DNA from: Bin34 sp965219935
Lineage (GTDB): Bacteria; Chloroflexota; Anaerolineae; Caldilineales; Caldilineaceae
Direction: 5' to 3'
DNA length: 64,000 nt
Assembly (NCBI GenBank): GCA_965219935.1
Contig: CBDCOU010000003.1
Location: 248,001-312,000 of the forward strand
This document shows positions 1 to 9,336 of the stretch, piece after piece. How positions within the stretch are numbered: position 1 is the first letter of the stretch; each line of letters opens with the position of its first letter. The notes below the pieces were generated by a model. It saw nothing but the letters and a program-made list of their open reading frames with translations. It did no database searches and was not told the origin of the DNA. Position numbers and translations under genes: made by a program.

Positions 1-537
1 CTGAATCAGGGCGCGCGCCAACTCGAACTTGACGCGTCTCTGACCGGGCAGTCCCGTGCTTTCCTCCATGCTGCCCGAGCGATCCAGGCAGACGATGATG
101 CTCATGGGGGAGCGGTCCGGCGCATCGGCCGCCTGCATCACCACGCGCAGCAACCCGAGGGCGTCGTCATCGCTGAAAGGGTGTGTCCTCACGCCATCCA
201 ATGACAGGCTGAGACCCTGGTCGGGTACCGGATACTGGTAGGGCAAGGCGTTGACGAATTCCTCGGGCCTTATGGCACCGGTGGGAGGACGTTCGATGTT
301 GCGCAGCCACAACTTGGCCACGTCGAAGGACGCACGATCCACATCCAGCGCGAAAGTGGACGTGTCATGCTCTGCAGTAGTGAAGAAAGGGGAGGAACCG
401 TAGTCCTTGAAATGACGAAGTCCCGCCGCGGTCGTGGGCGGGCATACGACTACGGTTGTACTGTTGGCTTGGGTCGTGGAGAACGCGGCCCCCATGAACG
501 TCAAGACAACCGTCAGGAACAGGACTTTGGTTTTCAT
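1..537 (-). CDS. Secreted von Willebrand factor A domain protein (3' end outside window)
   Basis: The reading frame opens with ATG at 537 and runs off the left edge, giving 179 visible codons. The N-terminus (MKTKVLFLTVVLTFMGAAFS) is a typical signal peptide, so the protein is probably exported. At about residues 61-70 it reads STFALDVDRASF, and further on PEEFVNALPYQY. These resemble the N-terminal region of YfbK-like proteins (STFSLDVDTASY...EEFVNYF). A VWA domain then begins with IIVCLDRSGSM, which holds the DxSGS metal-site motif. Such proteins bind ligands through a metal ion, and the role here is unknown. Confidence in the family is high from the motifs; the C-terminal part cannot be seen. 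Confidence 0.8.
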   Translation of the reverse strand, partial: MKTKVLFLTVVLTFMGAAFSTTQANSTTVVVCPPTTAAGLRHFKDYGSSPFFTTAEHDTSTFALDVDRASFDVAKLWLRNIERPPTGAIRPEEFVNALPYQYPVPDQGLSLSLDGVRTHPFSDDDALGLLRVVMQAADAPDRSPMSIIVCLDRSGSMEESTGLPGQRRVKFELARALIQ

Positions 538-1240
538 GTTGCACTTGGGGCCCGCATGGTTCACGTTGTGGCCGGGAGTGTAGGTTCATGCACTGGGGCC
601 ATTCAGACCCCGCCCGGATCGTTCCGGGATCCATTCAAGACCGGTTCTGACCGTAACCGTTCAGCAACGGTGTGGGCAATCAGGCCTCGATGGCTGTTGA
701 CAAAGGGGGCTTCCGCCAAGCGATCTGGTTTCGGATCACCGTGTTCAGGACCAGGAGCACTTGTGCATGGGGGCACGAGTGCCCCCTTCCTCAGATTGGC
801 CCGGTGGCATGGACAGAGGTGTTGGGAGATGCCCGTGTTCGTGTCCCAGCGGCGTACGGTGGAGGTCCCGTATCCAGGGCCAGGGCCTGGCGTCCGGACG
901 GAACGCTACACTGCGGGTCCTTTTGGTTCTTGGTGAAACGCAACCGGACCGTAGGCCTCCTTTGTCCGTTCCGAGCGCGGACCAACATCAACAAAAGTGA
1001 CACAGCGGCCTGTTTCGGCCCATGGCTCCCACATTTGCCAACTGCATGTACAATCACGGTGCCTGCGGCGCGCTTCGCCTTTGCACGGCACCCTGGACAC
1101 GAAATTACAGAATGGCATTGCCTGGCTCGGCTCTGGACGCGCCACCCGGACGGTTGGGCTGGCGGCGGCGCTGTTGTTCCGTGATTGGCCATGTCGGGCA
1201 GGCGCGGGTTGTGATTAATCGATTGGTAGGGATCTGAAGC
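538..1240. other. Long intergenic stretch, no supportable gene
   Basis: About 700 bases lie between the divergent vWA gene and the ABC exporter. Several open frames of 70-170 codons cross it on both strands. Their translations are Arg/Pro/Gly-rich, contain no domain I recognise and overlap each other. I saw no tRNA, clear hairpin terminator or repeat. The stretch presumably holds the two divergent promoters, but I found no convincing -35/-10 pair. Confidence 0.5.
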
Positions 1241-3022
1241 ATGCGTTCACTGGTCAGGACTGGCCGGTTCCTGTCACCCTATAAGTGGCTGATCACGGGC
1301 ACCATCGTGACCACCATCCTGCCGGTCATGATGGAACTGACCGTTCCGTACTTCATGCGGGTTGTCATCGACGACGGCATCCTCCAGTCGGACTTCCAGG
1401 CGGTGTGGGAGGGAGCCCTGGTCATGTTCCTGGCCGCGGTCGTGGGTGCGGTCGCCACCTTTGGACAAGGGGTCTTCCGGGCACGGCTTTCACAAGCCCT
1501 GGCCTTCGACATTCGCAACGAACTGTTCGCCAAGGTCATGCAGCTGTCCCACCCCGATGTGGATCAGCTTAAGACCGGTCAATTGATCACGCGCCTGACT
1601 TCGGATGTGGATGTCGTGCGCATGTTCTCCAGTGTGGGCATTTCCCTGGCCCTGCGCGCCGCGCTGATGGTGGTCGGCAGCATGATCATGCTGGTGTTGT
1701 CCGATGTGCGACTGTCCCTGATTGCATGGGTCATGCTGCTGCTCACAGGCGTGGTCCTGCGGTGGGTGTTCGTCAAGGCCACGCCGCTCTATGCCATCGT
1801 GCAGGCCCGCCTGGCGGCCCTTAACGTGGTGGTGCAGGAAAACCTGTCCGGCATGTCCGAAGTGCGGGCGTTCGTCCAGGAACAGGCGCAAATTGACCGG
1901 TTCTCCGACGCCAACGAGGCACTGGTGGACCAGAACATCAAAGTGGGTCGCCTGATTGCCGTCTCCATGCCCCTGATTGCCCTGTTCACCAACTTGGGTC
2001 TGGTCGGCCTGGCCTGGTTTGGTGGGAGCGCCGTGATTGGGGAGGACATTTCGCTTGGACAACTGGTGGCGTTCAACAGCTATCTCATGGTCGGCTTAAC
2101 GCCCCTGCTGCTCCTGAGCGGCATGCTGGCCATGTTTTCCAGGGCAACGGCGTCCTCGGTGCGCATTTGGGAGATACTCGATACGGAGCCGGTCGTCAAG
2201 CCGCCGGCTTTGCCTCCCGCCCGCGACCTCGCCGGTCGCCTGGAGTTCCGCAATGTCGATTTCGCCTACACGCGGTCCGGCCAGGCTGCGCCCAACGGAA
2301 CGGCGAACGGCGTCTACGCGTCGGCGCATGGACGGCGCGCCGGCGAGAAGGTTCTGTCCGGACTTGACTTCACCATCGAGGCCGGCCAGACCATTGGCCT
2401 GATCGGGGCCACCGGTTCCGGAAAGTCGACCCTGATGTACCTGATACCGCGGTTCTACGATGTCCAGGGCGGCTCCATCCTGATCGATGGAATCGACGTC
2501 AGGGAATGGGATCTCAAATCCCTGCGCCGGGCCGTGGGCCTGGTGGCCCAGCATCCGGCCTTGTTCAATCGCTCCATCCGCGACAACATTGCCTTTGGCA
2601 ACCCTGATCTGCCCGCGGAGGATGTGTTGCAAGTGGCCCGCATGGCTCAGGCCGACGCGTTCATCAAGGCCAGGGACGACGGCTTGGCCCATGTCGTGGA
2701 GGAGTCCGGTGCCAACCTGTCCGGCGGCCAAAAACAGCGGCTGGCCATTGCCCGGGCCCTGGCCGTGGACCCGCGCATCCTGTTGCTGGACGATGCGACG
2801 TCGTCCGTGGATCTGGAGACCGAAGCCGAAATCCAGGAGGCCTTTCGCGATGCCGCCCGGGGCCGGACCACCATCATCGTCGCCCATCGCGTGACCAGCA
2901 TTATTGATGCCGATCGCATCCTCATCCTTGACGAAGGTCGCGTAGTGGCCGACGGCACCCACGCGGAACTCCTGAGTGCCAGTCCCATCTACCGGGAACT
3001 GTACGACTCGCAACTGGGTTGA
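1241..3022 (+). CDS. ABC exporter half-transporter, subunit with degenerate ATP-site residue
   Basis: This 593-residue type IV ABC exporter has an N-terminal six-helix membrane domain (about residues 1-310) and a C-terminal ATPase domain. Walker A (GATGSGKST) is near residue 388, the signature LSGGQ near 493 and Walker B (LLLDD) near 517; the H-loop reads VAHR. The residue after Walker B is Asp rather than the catalytic Glu, which marks the non-catalytic site of heterodimeric exporters such as TM287/288 and LmrCD. A roughly 25-residue Gly/Ala-rich insert follows the A-loop tyrosine (DFAYTRSGQ). The partner gene starts 4 bases after the stop, so the two are translationally coupled. Substrate is not predictable; lipid or drug export is usual. 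Confidence 0.9.
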   Translation: MRSLVRTGRFLSPYKWLITGTIVTTILPVMMELTVPYFMRVVIDDGILQSDFQAVWEGALVMFLAAVVGAVATFGQGVFRARLSQALAFDIRNELFAKVMQLSHPDVDQLKTGQLITRLTSDVDVVRMFSSVGISLALRAALMVVGSMIMLVLSDVRLSLIAWVMLLLTGVVLRWVFVKATPLYAIVQARLAALNVVVQENLSGMSEVRAFVQEQAQIDRFSDANEALVDQNIKVGRLIAVSMPLIALFTNLGLVGLAWFGGSAVIGEDISLGQLVAFNSYLMVGLTPLLLLSGMLAMFSRATASSVRIWEILDTEPVVKPPALPPARDLAGRLEFRNVDFAYTRSGQAAPNGTANGVYASAHGRRAGEKVLSGLDFTIEAGQTIGLIGATGSGKSTLMYLIPRFYDVQGGSILIDGIDVREWDLKSLRRAVGLVAQHPALFNRSIRDNIAFGNPDLPAEDVLQVARMAQADAFIKARDDGLAHVVEESGANLSGGQKQRLAIARALAVDPRILLLDDATSSVDLETEAEIQEAFRDAARGRTTIIVAHRVTSIIDADRILILDEGRVVADGTHAELLSASPIYRELYDSQLG

Positions 3023-3026
3023 AGCC

Positions 3027-4874
3027 ATGTCCGTAGGGGTTGCCCGTACAGCTCAATCCTCCCCCGCCGGCGGTCCGCGCATTGGCGGAATGGGGGGTGG
3101 CGGCCGGCCCACGGGGGAGTCGGCGCGCGATCCGGGCACCACCCTGAGACGCCTGTTCGGCTACATGCGCAGGTTCAAGGGCCGGATCGGCCTGGTGGCC
3201 GGGTGCGTCCTGGTTAGCACAGCCCTGGGGCTGCTTGGCCCCATTCTGCTGGGCCGGGCCATCGATCGATTCATTGCCCAGGGCGATCTCGACGGCCTGG
3301 CGCGCACCGTGTCGGTCCTGTTGGTGGTGTACGGAACGGCTTTCCTGACCACCATGGCCCAGAGTCTGCTCATGGTGGAGATTGCGCAGCGGTTCATCAG
3401 TGTGCTGCGCAGCCTGATCTTCGAACACATCCAGCGCCTGTCGCTCGCGGATCACAACCAGCGGCGCACCGGCGACTTGATGAGTCGCGTGGGCAACGAC
3501 ACGGAGACCATCAACCAGACCCTGTCCAACGGGTTGATCGAGTTTGTCTCCAATGTCCTGCTGCTGTTGGGCAGCCTGGTGTTCATGGTTGTCCTGAACT
3601 GGCAGCTGGGCCTGGGAGCCCTGCTGCTCTTGCCGACCATGCTGTACATCACAGGCCAGGTCACGGTCCGGAGCCGGCGCGCCTTTCGCCGGGTGCAGCG
3701 CAGACTGGGCGTCATGAACGCCACGATTGAGGAATCGGTAACCAACTTCCGCGAAATCAAGGCCTTCAACCGCGAGGAGGCTGCGCAGGAGGAATTCGCG
3801 GAGGCCAGCCAAGCGTATCGCGATGTTGCCACCCATGCCGAAGTCATCCTGGCCATCCTGGGGCCCATGTTCTCCACGATGAGTGTGATTACGCTGGGGG
3901 CGCTGGCCCTGTTCGGCGGTTGGCTGGCCATCAACGGTCATGTGCAGGTGGGCATCATGGCCACGTTCATCATCTACATCCGGAACTTCTTCCGGCCTCT
4001 GCGCAGCCTGGCCATGCTGTACAACCAGCTGCAGTCCTCGATCGCCGGCGCGGAGAGGATATTCGAAGTGTTGGACACGGTGCCGTCCGTCACGGATCGT
4101 CCCGACGCCGTGCCGCTGCCCAGGGTCGAAGGGGCCGTGGAGTTTGAACATGTGCACTTCGCCTACGATCCCGGGGCGCCGGTTCTGCACGACATAAACC
4201 TGCAGGTGGAGCCCGGCCAGACCGTCGCGCTCGTGGGACCCACGGGTGCCGGCAAGACCACCATTGTCAGTTTGCTGAGTCGGTTCCTCGATGTTTCCGA
4301 GGGTGCCATTCGCGTGGACGGCATGGATTTGCGCGACATCAAACAAGCCGACTGGCGCAGGCAGCTTGGGGTTGTCCTGCAGGACACCTATCTCTTCTCG
4401 GGAACGGTCAAGGACAACATTCGCTTCGGCAACCCCGAGGCTTCGGACGCCGAGATCGTGGAGGCTGCCCGTGTGGCCAACGCGGATTGGTTCATCCGCA
4501 GGTTGCCGTCGGGTTACGACTCCCGCGTGTCGGAACGGGGCCACAATTTCTCGGAGGGCCAACGTCAACTGATTGCCATCGCGCGGGCGGTTCTGGCCCA
4601 GCCGCGGGTGCTGATCCTGGACGAGGCAACAAGCAGTGTTGACACCCGTACCGAGGTTCAGCTGCAGAGCGCGCTGCTCGAATTGATCCAGCATCGAACC
4701 GCGTTCGTTATCGCCCACCGTCTCAATACCATCCGCAACGCGGACATCGTGCTGTTCGTTCTGGACGGGTATATCGTGGAACGCGGCTCCCACGAAGAGT
4801 TGATGGACCTGCGCGGGCACTACCACGACCTGTATACCAGTCAGCGCCGGCGCCTGCGGATGGAGCACGCATAG
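3027..4874 (+). CDS. ABC exporter half-transporter, catalytic partner subunit
   Basis: This 615-residue ABC exporter subunit has an extra N-terminal tail of about 35 Gly/Pro-rich residues before its membrane domain. Walker A (GPTGAGKTT) lies near residue 404 and Walker B (LILDE, with catalytic Glu) near 531. The signature is FSEGQ instead of LSGGQ, near 508. The altered signature and the Asp in the upstream subunit would face each other in one composite ATP site, leaving one canonical and one degenerate site. I chose ATG at 3027 because it lies just after the upstream stop; an earlier in-frame ATG at 2976 would overlap the upstream gene by 47 bases and adds an unrelated leader. Confidence 0.9.
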   Translation: MSVGVARTAQSSPAGGPRIGGMGGGGRPTGESARDPGTTLRRLFGYMRRFKGRIGLVAGCVLVSTALGLLGPILLGRAIDRFIAQGDLDGLARTVSVLLVVYGTAFLTTMAQSLLMVEIAQRFISVLRSLIFEHIQRLSLADHNQRRTGDLMSRVGNDTETINQTLSNGLIEFVSNVLLLLGSLVFMVVLNWQLGLGALLLLPTMLYITGQVTVRSRRAFRRVQRRLGVMNATIEESVTNFREIKAFNREEAAQEEFAEASQAYRDVATHAEVILAILGPMFSTMSVITLGALALFGGWLAINGHVQVGIMATFIIYIRNFFRPLRSLAMLYNQLQSSIAGAERIFEVLDTVPSVTDRPDAVPLPRVEGAVEFEHVHFAYDPGAPVLHDINLQVEPGQTVALVGPTGAGKTTIVSLLSRFLDVSEGAIRVDGMDLRDIKQADWRRQLGVVLQDTYLFSGTVKDNIRFGNPEASDAEIVEAARVANADWFIRRLPSGYDSRVSERGHNFSEGQRQLIAIARAVLAQPRVLILDEATSSVDTRTEVQLQSALLELIQHRTAFVIAHRLNTIRNADIVLFVLDGYIVERGSHEELMDLRGHYHDLYTSQRRRLRMEHA

Positions 4875-4967
4875 AGTGCGTTGGCCTACGTTGGGGTGGC
4901 TGTCCGTCTCGATGACCCGGCCGCCACGCGTTCCGACGGATCCGCGGTACTGGCAGGGGGCGTGTTG

Positions 4968-4996
4968 TTGACCCGGTAGGCGGCAGGTCCTACAAT
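4968..4996 (+). promoter_or_regulatory. Promoter of rpsT
   Basis: TTGACC at 4968-4973 and TACAAT at 4991-4996 are separated by 17 bases, a near-consensus housekeeping sigma-factor promoter. It lies about 60 bases upstream of the rpsT start codon. Confidence 0.7.
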
Positions 4997-5057
4997 GGCG
5001 GCCCGACCTCGGACAGGTCGTTCAGTTTGCGTTCAGTCCCATCCCTCGATCTCCTAC

Positions 5058-5330
5058 ATGCCCAACATCCAGTCTGCAGTCAAGCGAGCCCGCCAGAATC
5101 CGAAGCGCCGCTCAGCCAACCGCTTCTATCGGGCCAGGGCCCGCAATGCCGTCAGCAGGGCACGGACCCTGCTTGAGGCCGGAGACGCCGATGCCGCGGC
5201 GGAAGGCGTGCAGGCTGCGTCCAGCGCCTTGGATCGGGCTGCACGGGCGCACGCAGTTCACTCGAATCTCGCCGATCGGACGAAGTCCCGGCTGGCCCGG
5301 CAGCTTCATGCCATCCAGTCGGCAGGTTGA
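5058..5330 (+). CDS. rpsT: 30S ribosomal protein S20
   Basis: The 90-residue protein begins MPNIQSAVKRARQNPKRRS, the standard start of bacterial S20, and is rich in Arg, Lys and Ala throughout. The length matches the usual 85-90 residues. S20 binds 16S rRNA early in small-subunit assembly. ATG 5058 matches the family N-terminus; the frame is open upstream to 4995, but that part has no similarity to S20. The gene stands alone, with its own promoter, convergent with alr 63 bases downstream. Confidence 0.95.
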   Translation: MPNIQSAVKRARQNPKRRSANRFYRARARNAVSRARTLLEAGDADAAAEGVQAASSALDRAARAHAVHSNLADRTKSRLARQLHAIQSAG

Positions 5331-5393
5331 CGTGCCCTGTCGGCATCCCGGTTGATTGACCGGTTCGGCTCCAGTTGCGCAGGGGCCGGCAAT

Positions 5394-6551
5394 TCAAGCG
5401 GCCGCATCGCCCGCGATTGCGCGCAGAATGCGGTCGCTCTCCGGAATTCGGGCGGTCACCTCGTATTCGATCGTCCCCTCCAGGTCCGCGATCCGGTTGC
5501 AGTACAGGGCCTTCGTCCTGCCGGAACCAATGAGTGTGATCCGTTCCCCCGGTTGGACAGGCGGGTTGTCGATGTCGGTGATGTCGACAAACGCCATGTT
5601 CATGCTGCGGGTACCCACCAGCGGAACGGTTTGATCCCGAACCAACACCACACCGGGTGCCGTACGCGGCAATCCGTCGGAGTACCCAACCGGCAATACG
5701 GCGATTCGGCCGGGTCTCGGTGACTGCCAACAGTGCCCATAGCCCAAAGCTGTTCCGGCGCGCACTTCATGTACCTGCACAACTTCCGTATGCCAGGACA
5801 GAACCGGTTGGATTGTCTTGGGTAGACGGCAGTGTTCGTAATTGGGGTTCAACCCATAGAGCGCACCACCCACGCGTACCATGTCCATGTGCGCTTCGGG
5901 CATGCGCAAGGTGGCGGCGGAATTGGCGATATGGCACAGCGGCGGCCGCCGACCCTGTCGTGCCAGGTCCGTCATGAGTTCCCCGAAGCACTGCAACTGG
6001 GCCTTGGCCGAAGCCAGGTCCTCGACATCGGCGGAATGGAAGTGGCTGTACAACCCCGACACCTCGACCACTGGCCGCAGATGGGCCAGGTCCGCCAGCA
6101 ATCCGGGTATTTCGTCGGGGGCAAAACCCAGTCGATGCAGGCCCGTGTCGACCTTCAGGTGAACCGACAGGGCCTCCGCAGACGCCTGGTGCGCGTACCT
6201 TGCCAGTTCATCGATTTGCCGGGGCTGGTGAATCGTCAGTGACAGGCCCTCGGCCGCCGCACGCGGGTAGTGGTTGCGGGCGGTTGGACCCAGGATCAAT
6301 ATCGCCTTCCGCACTCCGTGGTCTCGAAGAACGGTGGCTTCCCGAAACGCCGACACTGCCAGTGCGTCCACTTCGTCCAGGGGTTCAAGGATTCCGGCGA
6401 TCGCTTCAAGGCCGTGCCCGTAGGCATTGGCCTTGACCACTGCCATAAGCCGGGTTCCTGGAGTCAGGCAGGAGGCCACGGCGCGGGTGTTCCGAACCAG
6501 CCTGTCAACATGCAGTGTCAGTGTCGACGCGCATCCTGCCACGTGGCGCAT
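5394..6551 (-). CDS. alr: Alanine racemase
   Basis: This PLP enzyme interconverts L- and D-alanine for peptidoglycan synthesis. The 385-residue frame contains VVKANAYGHG with the PLP lysine at residue 40. Further on come a family RVGGALYG motif and the ALGYGHCW and PVGYSDGLPR blocks of the C-terminal beta domain, which supplies the catalytic tyrosine. Length is normal. I chose ATG at 6551 because it gives the usual N-terminus and avoids the upstream permease gene ending at 6565; the open frame extends to 6623 but would overlap that gene. It is the last gene of a sixteen-gene minus-strand run. Confidence 0.93.
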   Translation of the reverse strand: MRHVAGCASTLTLHVDRLVRNTRAVASCLTPGTRLMAVVKANAYGHGLEAIAGILEPLDEVDALAVSAFREATVLRDHGVRKAILILGPTARNHYPRAAAEGLSLTIHQPRQIDELARYAHQASAEALSVHLKVDTGLHRLGFAPDEIPGLLADLAHLRPVVEVSGLYSHFHSADVEDLASAKAQLQCFGELMTDLARQGRRPPLCHIANSAATLRMPEAHMDMVRVGGALYGLNPNYEHCRLPKTIQPVLSWHTEVVQVHEVRAGTALGYGHCWQSPRPGRIAVLPVGYSDGLPRTAPGVVLVRDQTVPLVGTRSMNMAFVDITDIDNPPVQPGERITLIGSGRTKALYCNRIADLEGTIEYEVTARIPESDRILRAIAGDAAA

Positions 6552-6564
6552 ATGGTTGGGGTCA

Positions 6565-7026
6565 CTATATTGAGCGATTGGACGCCAGCGAAAAGGTGAC
6601 GACGGCGCCGAGCGCAAGGGCAATCGAGATGAGATGGAACCTGTTGATGGGTTCCCTCAACACTACTTGGCCGACGTAGAGAGTAGTGGTCAGAATCGCC
6701 AGTACGGCATACAGTGCGTAGTAGGCGGTGCCGAAACGCGTGTACAGAAGGTAGAAGCACAACACCGTGATGTAGAGGCCAATGCCACCGCCCACGGCCC
6801 ATTGCCAACCGGCTATCGTGATTTGGCCCGGGTTGATGCGCGCCAGGATGACGACCGTCGCCATGGCACCAAGCAGAAAGGTTGCCCCCACCATCGCCAC
6901 GAAGATCAGTGGCGAAGTGTCGGCCATTGCCTTGCGCTGGCACCAGGCGAAGAACGCGTTGCCGGACGCCCCGGCCGAGGCAATCAACAGGGCCAGACCG
7001 AAGGATGTGAACCATTCCTTGTTCAT
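6565..7026 (-). CDS. Half-size EamA/DMT-type membrane transporter
   Basis: The 153-residue protein is almost entirely hydrophobic, with about five membrane spans. A C-terminal segment (YALYAVLAILTTTLYVGQVV followed by LREPINRFHLISIALALGA) resembles the end of an EamA or small-multidrug-resistance domain. Full EamA permeases have two such domains in about 300 residues, so this is a single-domain version that would have to dimerise. The substrate is unknown. It sits between the dehydrogenase gene and alr with gaps of 23 and 13 bases, so it is probably cotranscribed with both. Confidence 0.65.
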   Translation of the reverse strand: MNKEWFTSFGLALLIASAGASGNAFFAWCQRKAMADTSPLIFVAMVGATFLLGAMATVVILARINPGQITIAGWQWAVGGGIGLYITVLCFYLLYTRFGTAYYALYAVLAILTTTLYVGQVVLREPINRFHLISIALALGAVVTFSLASNRSI

Positions 7027-7049
7027 GCCTATCCGATTGGCTTGACCGA

Positions 7050-8057
7050 CTATGTCCAGTCGAAGACAACGCCCAGGGCGCTGGTGCGGTCCCGGGCCAG
7101 CATCTCGTAGGCCTCCTGGGCCTGCTGGGGCTTGTAGGTGTGGGTGATCAGGTCCTTGACGTTCATCTGCCCGCGAGCCAGGTAGGTGAAGAAGAGCTCG
7201 GAAATCCTTTGGCTGGTCCAGTGGTTCCAGTCCGTTGGCTCGTTCGGTGGATGGGAGTCGTGTGCTCCCACGATCTTGAGGCCCTTGATGATGACATCCG
7301 ACGACAGCTGCTGTCCGGAAGGGGTGCCCGTGTCGCCCAACAGCACCAGCGTCCCGAACTTGCGCGGCAGCTTGAGGGCCGAGGCAAAGACGGCCGGGAA
7401 ACCGGTAACGTCATAGACCACGTCCGGCATGGCGTTGCTTGTCAGACCGGCCACCTTGGGCAGCGCCTCGTCCACGGGCATTTGGAGCGTGTGGGTCGCG
7501 CCGGAGATTTCGGCGGAGTATTCCAACCGCGGTGCCGCCAAGTCGATGGCGATGATGTGGCGGGCTCCCATCAACCGCGCGTACTGCACGACCAGCTGGC
7601 CCAAAATGCCTTGGCCCACCACGGCCACGTCGTCGCCCATGACATGTTCGGCTCGGCGCACGCCGTTCTGCACGATCTTGGCCAGGGCAATCCAGCTGGC
7701 TTCCCGCGCGGTCACTCCGGGGGGCACCGCCAGCAGGGCACTCTCGGGGACGACCGCATATTGGCGATGGCCGGCGCGGTAGGCTACCAACTGGCCTTCT
7801 GCGAACCGGTCGGCTCCCTGACCGCGTTTCACCACGATGCCGGCGTTGCTGTAGCCCGGGAAGAACGGGTACCGGACCCACATGTCCCAGTGGGTGCCCT
7901 CTTCAAAATTGCGCAGGTAGCAGATGAGCTCGGTACCGGTGCTGATCAGGCTGGACTGTGTCGCGACCAGAACTTCGCCCGGACCGGGTTCGTCAACCGG
8001 CAGGCTCCTGAGTTCCAGCTGGGACTTGCCGGTGAAAGTGATGGTAAGTGAGTCCAT
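7050..8057 (-). CDS. Medium-chain dehydrogenase/reductase without zinc ligands
   Basis: The 335-residue protein has the medium-chain dehydrogenase layout: an N-terminal GroES-like domain (GPGEVLVATQSSLISTGTE) and a Rossmann fold near residues 140-165 (VAVVGQGILGQLVVQYARLMG). The GHE motif of zinc enzymes is replaced by GYSNAG, and no structural-zinc cysteine cluster is present. It is therefore probably a zinc-independent NAD(P)H oxidoreductase of the BchC-like or bi-domain oxidoreductase type. It starts 3 bases after the glcF stop, which suggests a shared transcript with the glycolate oxidase genes. The substrate is unknown. Confidence 0.75.
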   Translation of the reverse strand: MDSLTITFTGKSQLELRSLPVDEPGPGEVLVATQSSLISTGTELICYLRNFEEGTHWDMWVRYPFFPGYSNAGIVVKRGQGADRFAEGQLVAYRAGHRQYAVVPESALLAVPPGVTAREASWIALAKIVQNGVRRAEHVMGDDVAVVGQGILGQLVVQYARLMGARHIIAIDLAAPRLEYSAEISGATHTLQMPVDEALPKVAGLTSNAMPDVVYDVTGFPAVFASALKLPRKFGTLVLLGDTGTPSGQQLSSDVIIKGLKIVGAHDSHPPNEPTDWNHWTSQRISELFFTYLARGQMNVKDLITHTYKPQQAQEAYEMLARDRTSALGVVFDWT

Positions 8058-8060
8058 GGG

Positions 8061-9332
8061 TCATGCAGGTCCGTTGGAAGGAGGGAGGGCATCCGCCAGC
8101 ACGGAGACGGTATGGCGGACGGGAATGTCCAGGCCGCGCCCGGTCAAATGGAGCTGCAGCTGGTTGAGGCATCCGATATTGCCCGTGGCCAGGCACGCGG
8201 CACTGGTGTCCGCCACCGCCGCAGCCTTGGCAGCGCCAAGCCGATCGGCCGTCTCCGGATGATCGATATTGTAGATACCGGCGGAACCGCAACAGAAACC
8301 GTCGCCGCCAATTTCGACCAGTTCGAGGTTTTCCACCTGCCCCAAGAGCGTCCGCGGTTCCGATACCACCTTGAGCGCGTGCTGCAGGTGGCAGGCGTCG
8401 TGGTAGGCCACCCGGAGCGGTCGGGGCAGCCGCATGGGCGTTAGCGATGGCAACCGGGCCAGGAAGCTGCAGATGTCCACCGACCGGTGGGCCAAGTCGG
8501 ACATGGCTTCTTCGTCGTCGGTTCCCTTGAACAGCAGGGGATACTCGTGGATGCCGGAACCGCAACCGGCGGCATTGGTGATCACGGCGTCCACATCGGT
8601 TGGCAAGGCGGCCAGCAGATGCCGCGCGTGGGTTCGGGCCGCATCGGCCTCTCCGGCATGCAGGTCGAGGGAACCGCAGCAAACGTCGGATTGCGGCCGG
8701 ACAACCTCCACGCCGTTGGCTGTCAGGAGGCGTACGGTGTCGGTATGGATTTGAGGAGCGAGAACGCTTTGGGCACATCCGGGCAGCAGGGCCACCCGCG
8801 CCACCGGCTTGCCTGCAGGCGATGCAACGACGGGTTGAGGGACTCTGGGAGGCAACCGCTCCGGGATCATGCGCGTCAGGGGCTGCAGCCCGGCCGGGGC
8901 CAGTCGGTGGGCGAATCGGGTCCAGCGCCCCAGGCGCAAGGCCAGGCGCAGTCGCTGTGGAAACGGAAGCACGCTCAGGGCCAATCTTCGCCGTAGCCGT
9001 TGCCAGTGGTTGGATCCCTCCTGGCTGTGATCCTCGGCCCTGTAGGGAAACAGAAGTTCACCGTATTCCACACCCGAGGGACAGGCCGTGACGCAGGCCA
9101 TGCAACCGAGACACCGATCAACGTAGGGTTGAACCGACCCTTGGTCAAGACTCCCTTCCAGCACCTCCTTCATCAGGAAAATGCGTCCCCGGGGCGAGTC
9201 CATTTCCTCTCCCAGCACCGAGTAGGTCGGGCATACCGGCAGGCAGAAGCCGCAATGCACGCAGTTGGAGACGGCCTCTGCCATCTCGGGTCCGGCTGCC
9301 GGCAGTTCGGTCAGGTCAATGGAATGGTGCAT
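8061..9332 (-). CDS. glcF: Glycolate oxidase iron-sulfur subunit GlcF
   Basis: The 423-residue protein has two 4Fe-4S motifs near its N-terminus, CVHCGFCLPVC (Cys 24, 27, 30, 34) and CLGCMACVTAC (Cys 74, 77, 80, 84). Two CCG-type cysteine-rich domains follow (VCCGSLDLHAGE and FCCGSAGIYN). This is the arrangement of GlcF, which passes electrons from flavin-bound glycolate oxidation to the respiratory chain. ATG 9332 is preferred; an upstream in-frame start would overlap the preceding gene. It follows the fused GlcD-GlcE gene with a 4-base gap, so the complete oxidase is encoded by two genes. Confidence 0.92.
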   Translation of the reverse strand: MHHSIDLTELPAAGPEMAEAVSNCVHCGFCLPVCPTYSVLGEEMDSPRGRIFLMKEVLEGSLDQGSVQPYVDRCLGCMACVTACPSGVEYGELLFPYRAEDHSQEGSNHWQRLRRRLALSVLPFPQRLRLALRLGRWTRFAHRLAPAGLQPLTRMIPERLPPRVPQPVVASPAGKPVARVALLPGCAQSVLAPQIHTDTVRLLTANGVEVVRPQSDVCCGSLDLHAGEADAARTHARHLLAALPTDVDAVITNAAGCGSGIHEYPLLFKGTDDEEAMSDLAHRSVDICSFLARLPSLTPMRLPRPLRVAYHDACHLQHALKVVSEPRTLLGQVENLELVEIGGDGFCCGSAGIYNIDHPETADRLGAAKAAAVADTSAACLATGNIGCLNQLQLHLTGRGLDIPVRHTVSVLADALPPSNGPA

Positions 9333-9336
9333 GGCC

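Noticed and set aside
791..1192. A 133-codon minus-strand frame between vWA and ABC genes
   Set aside because: No family, no clear start signal, and other frames of similar length overlap it.
2922..4868. A 648-codon minus-strand frame opposite the second ABC gene
   Set aside because: It is antisense to a gene with full ABC motifs; its His/Gln-rich translation has no domain and reflects codon bias of the real gene.
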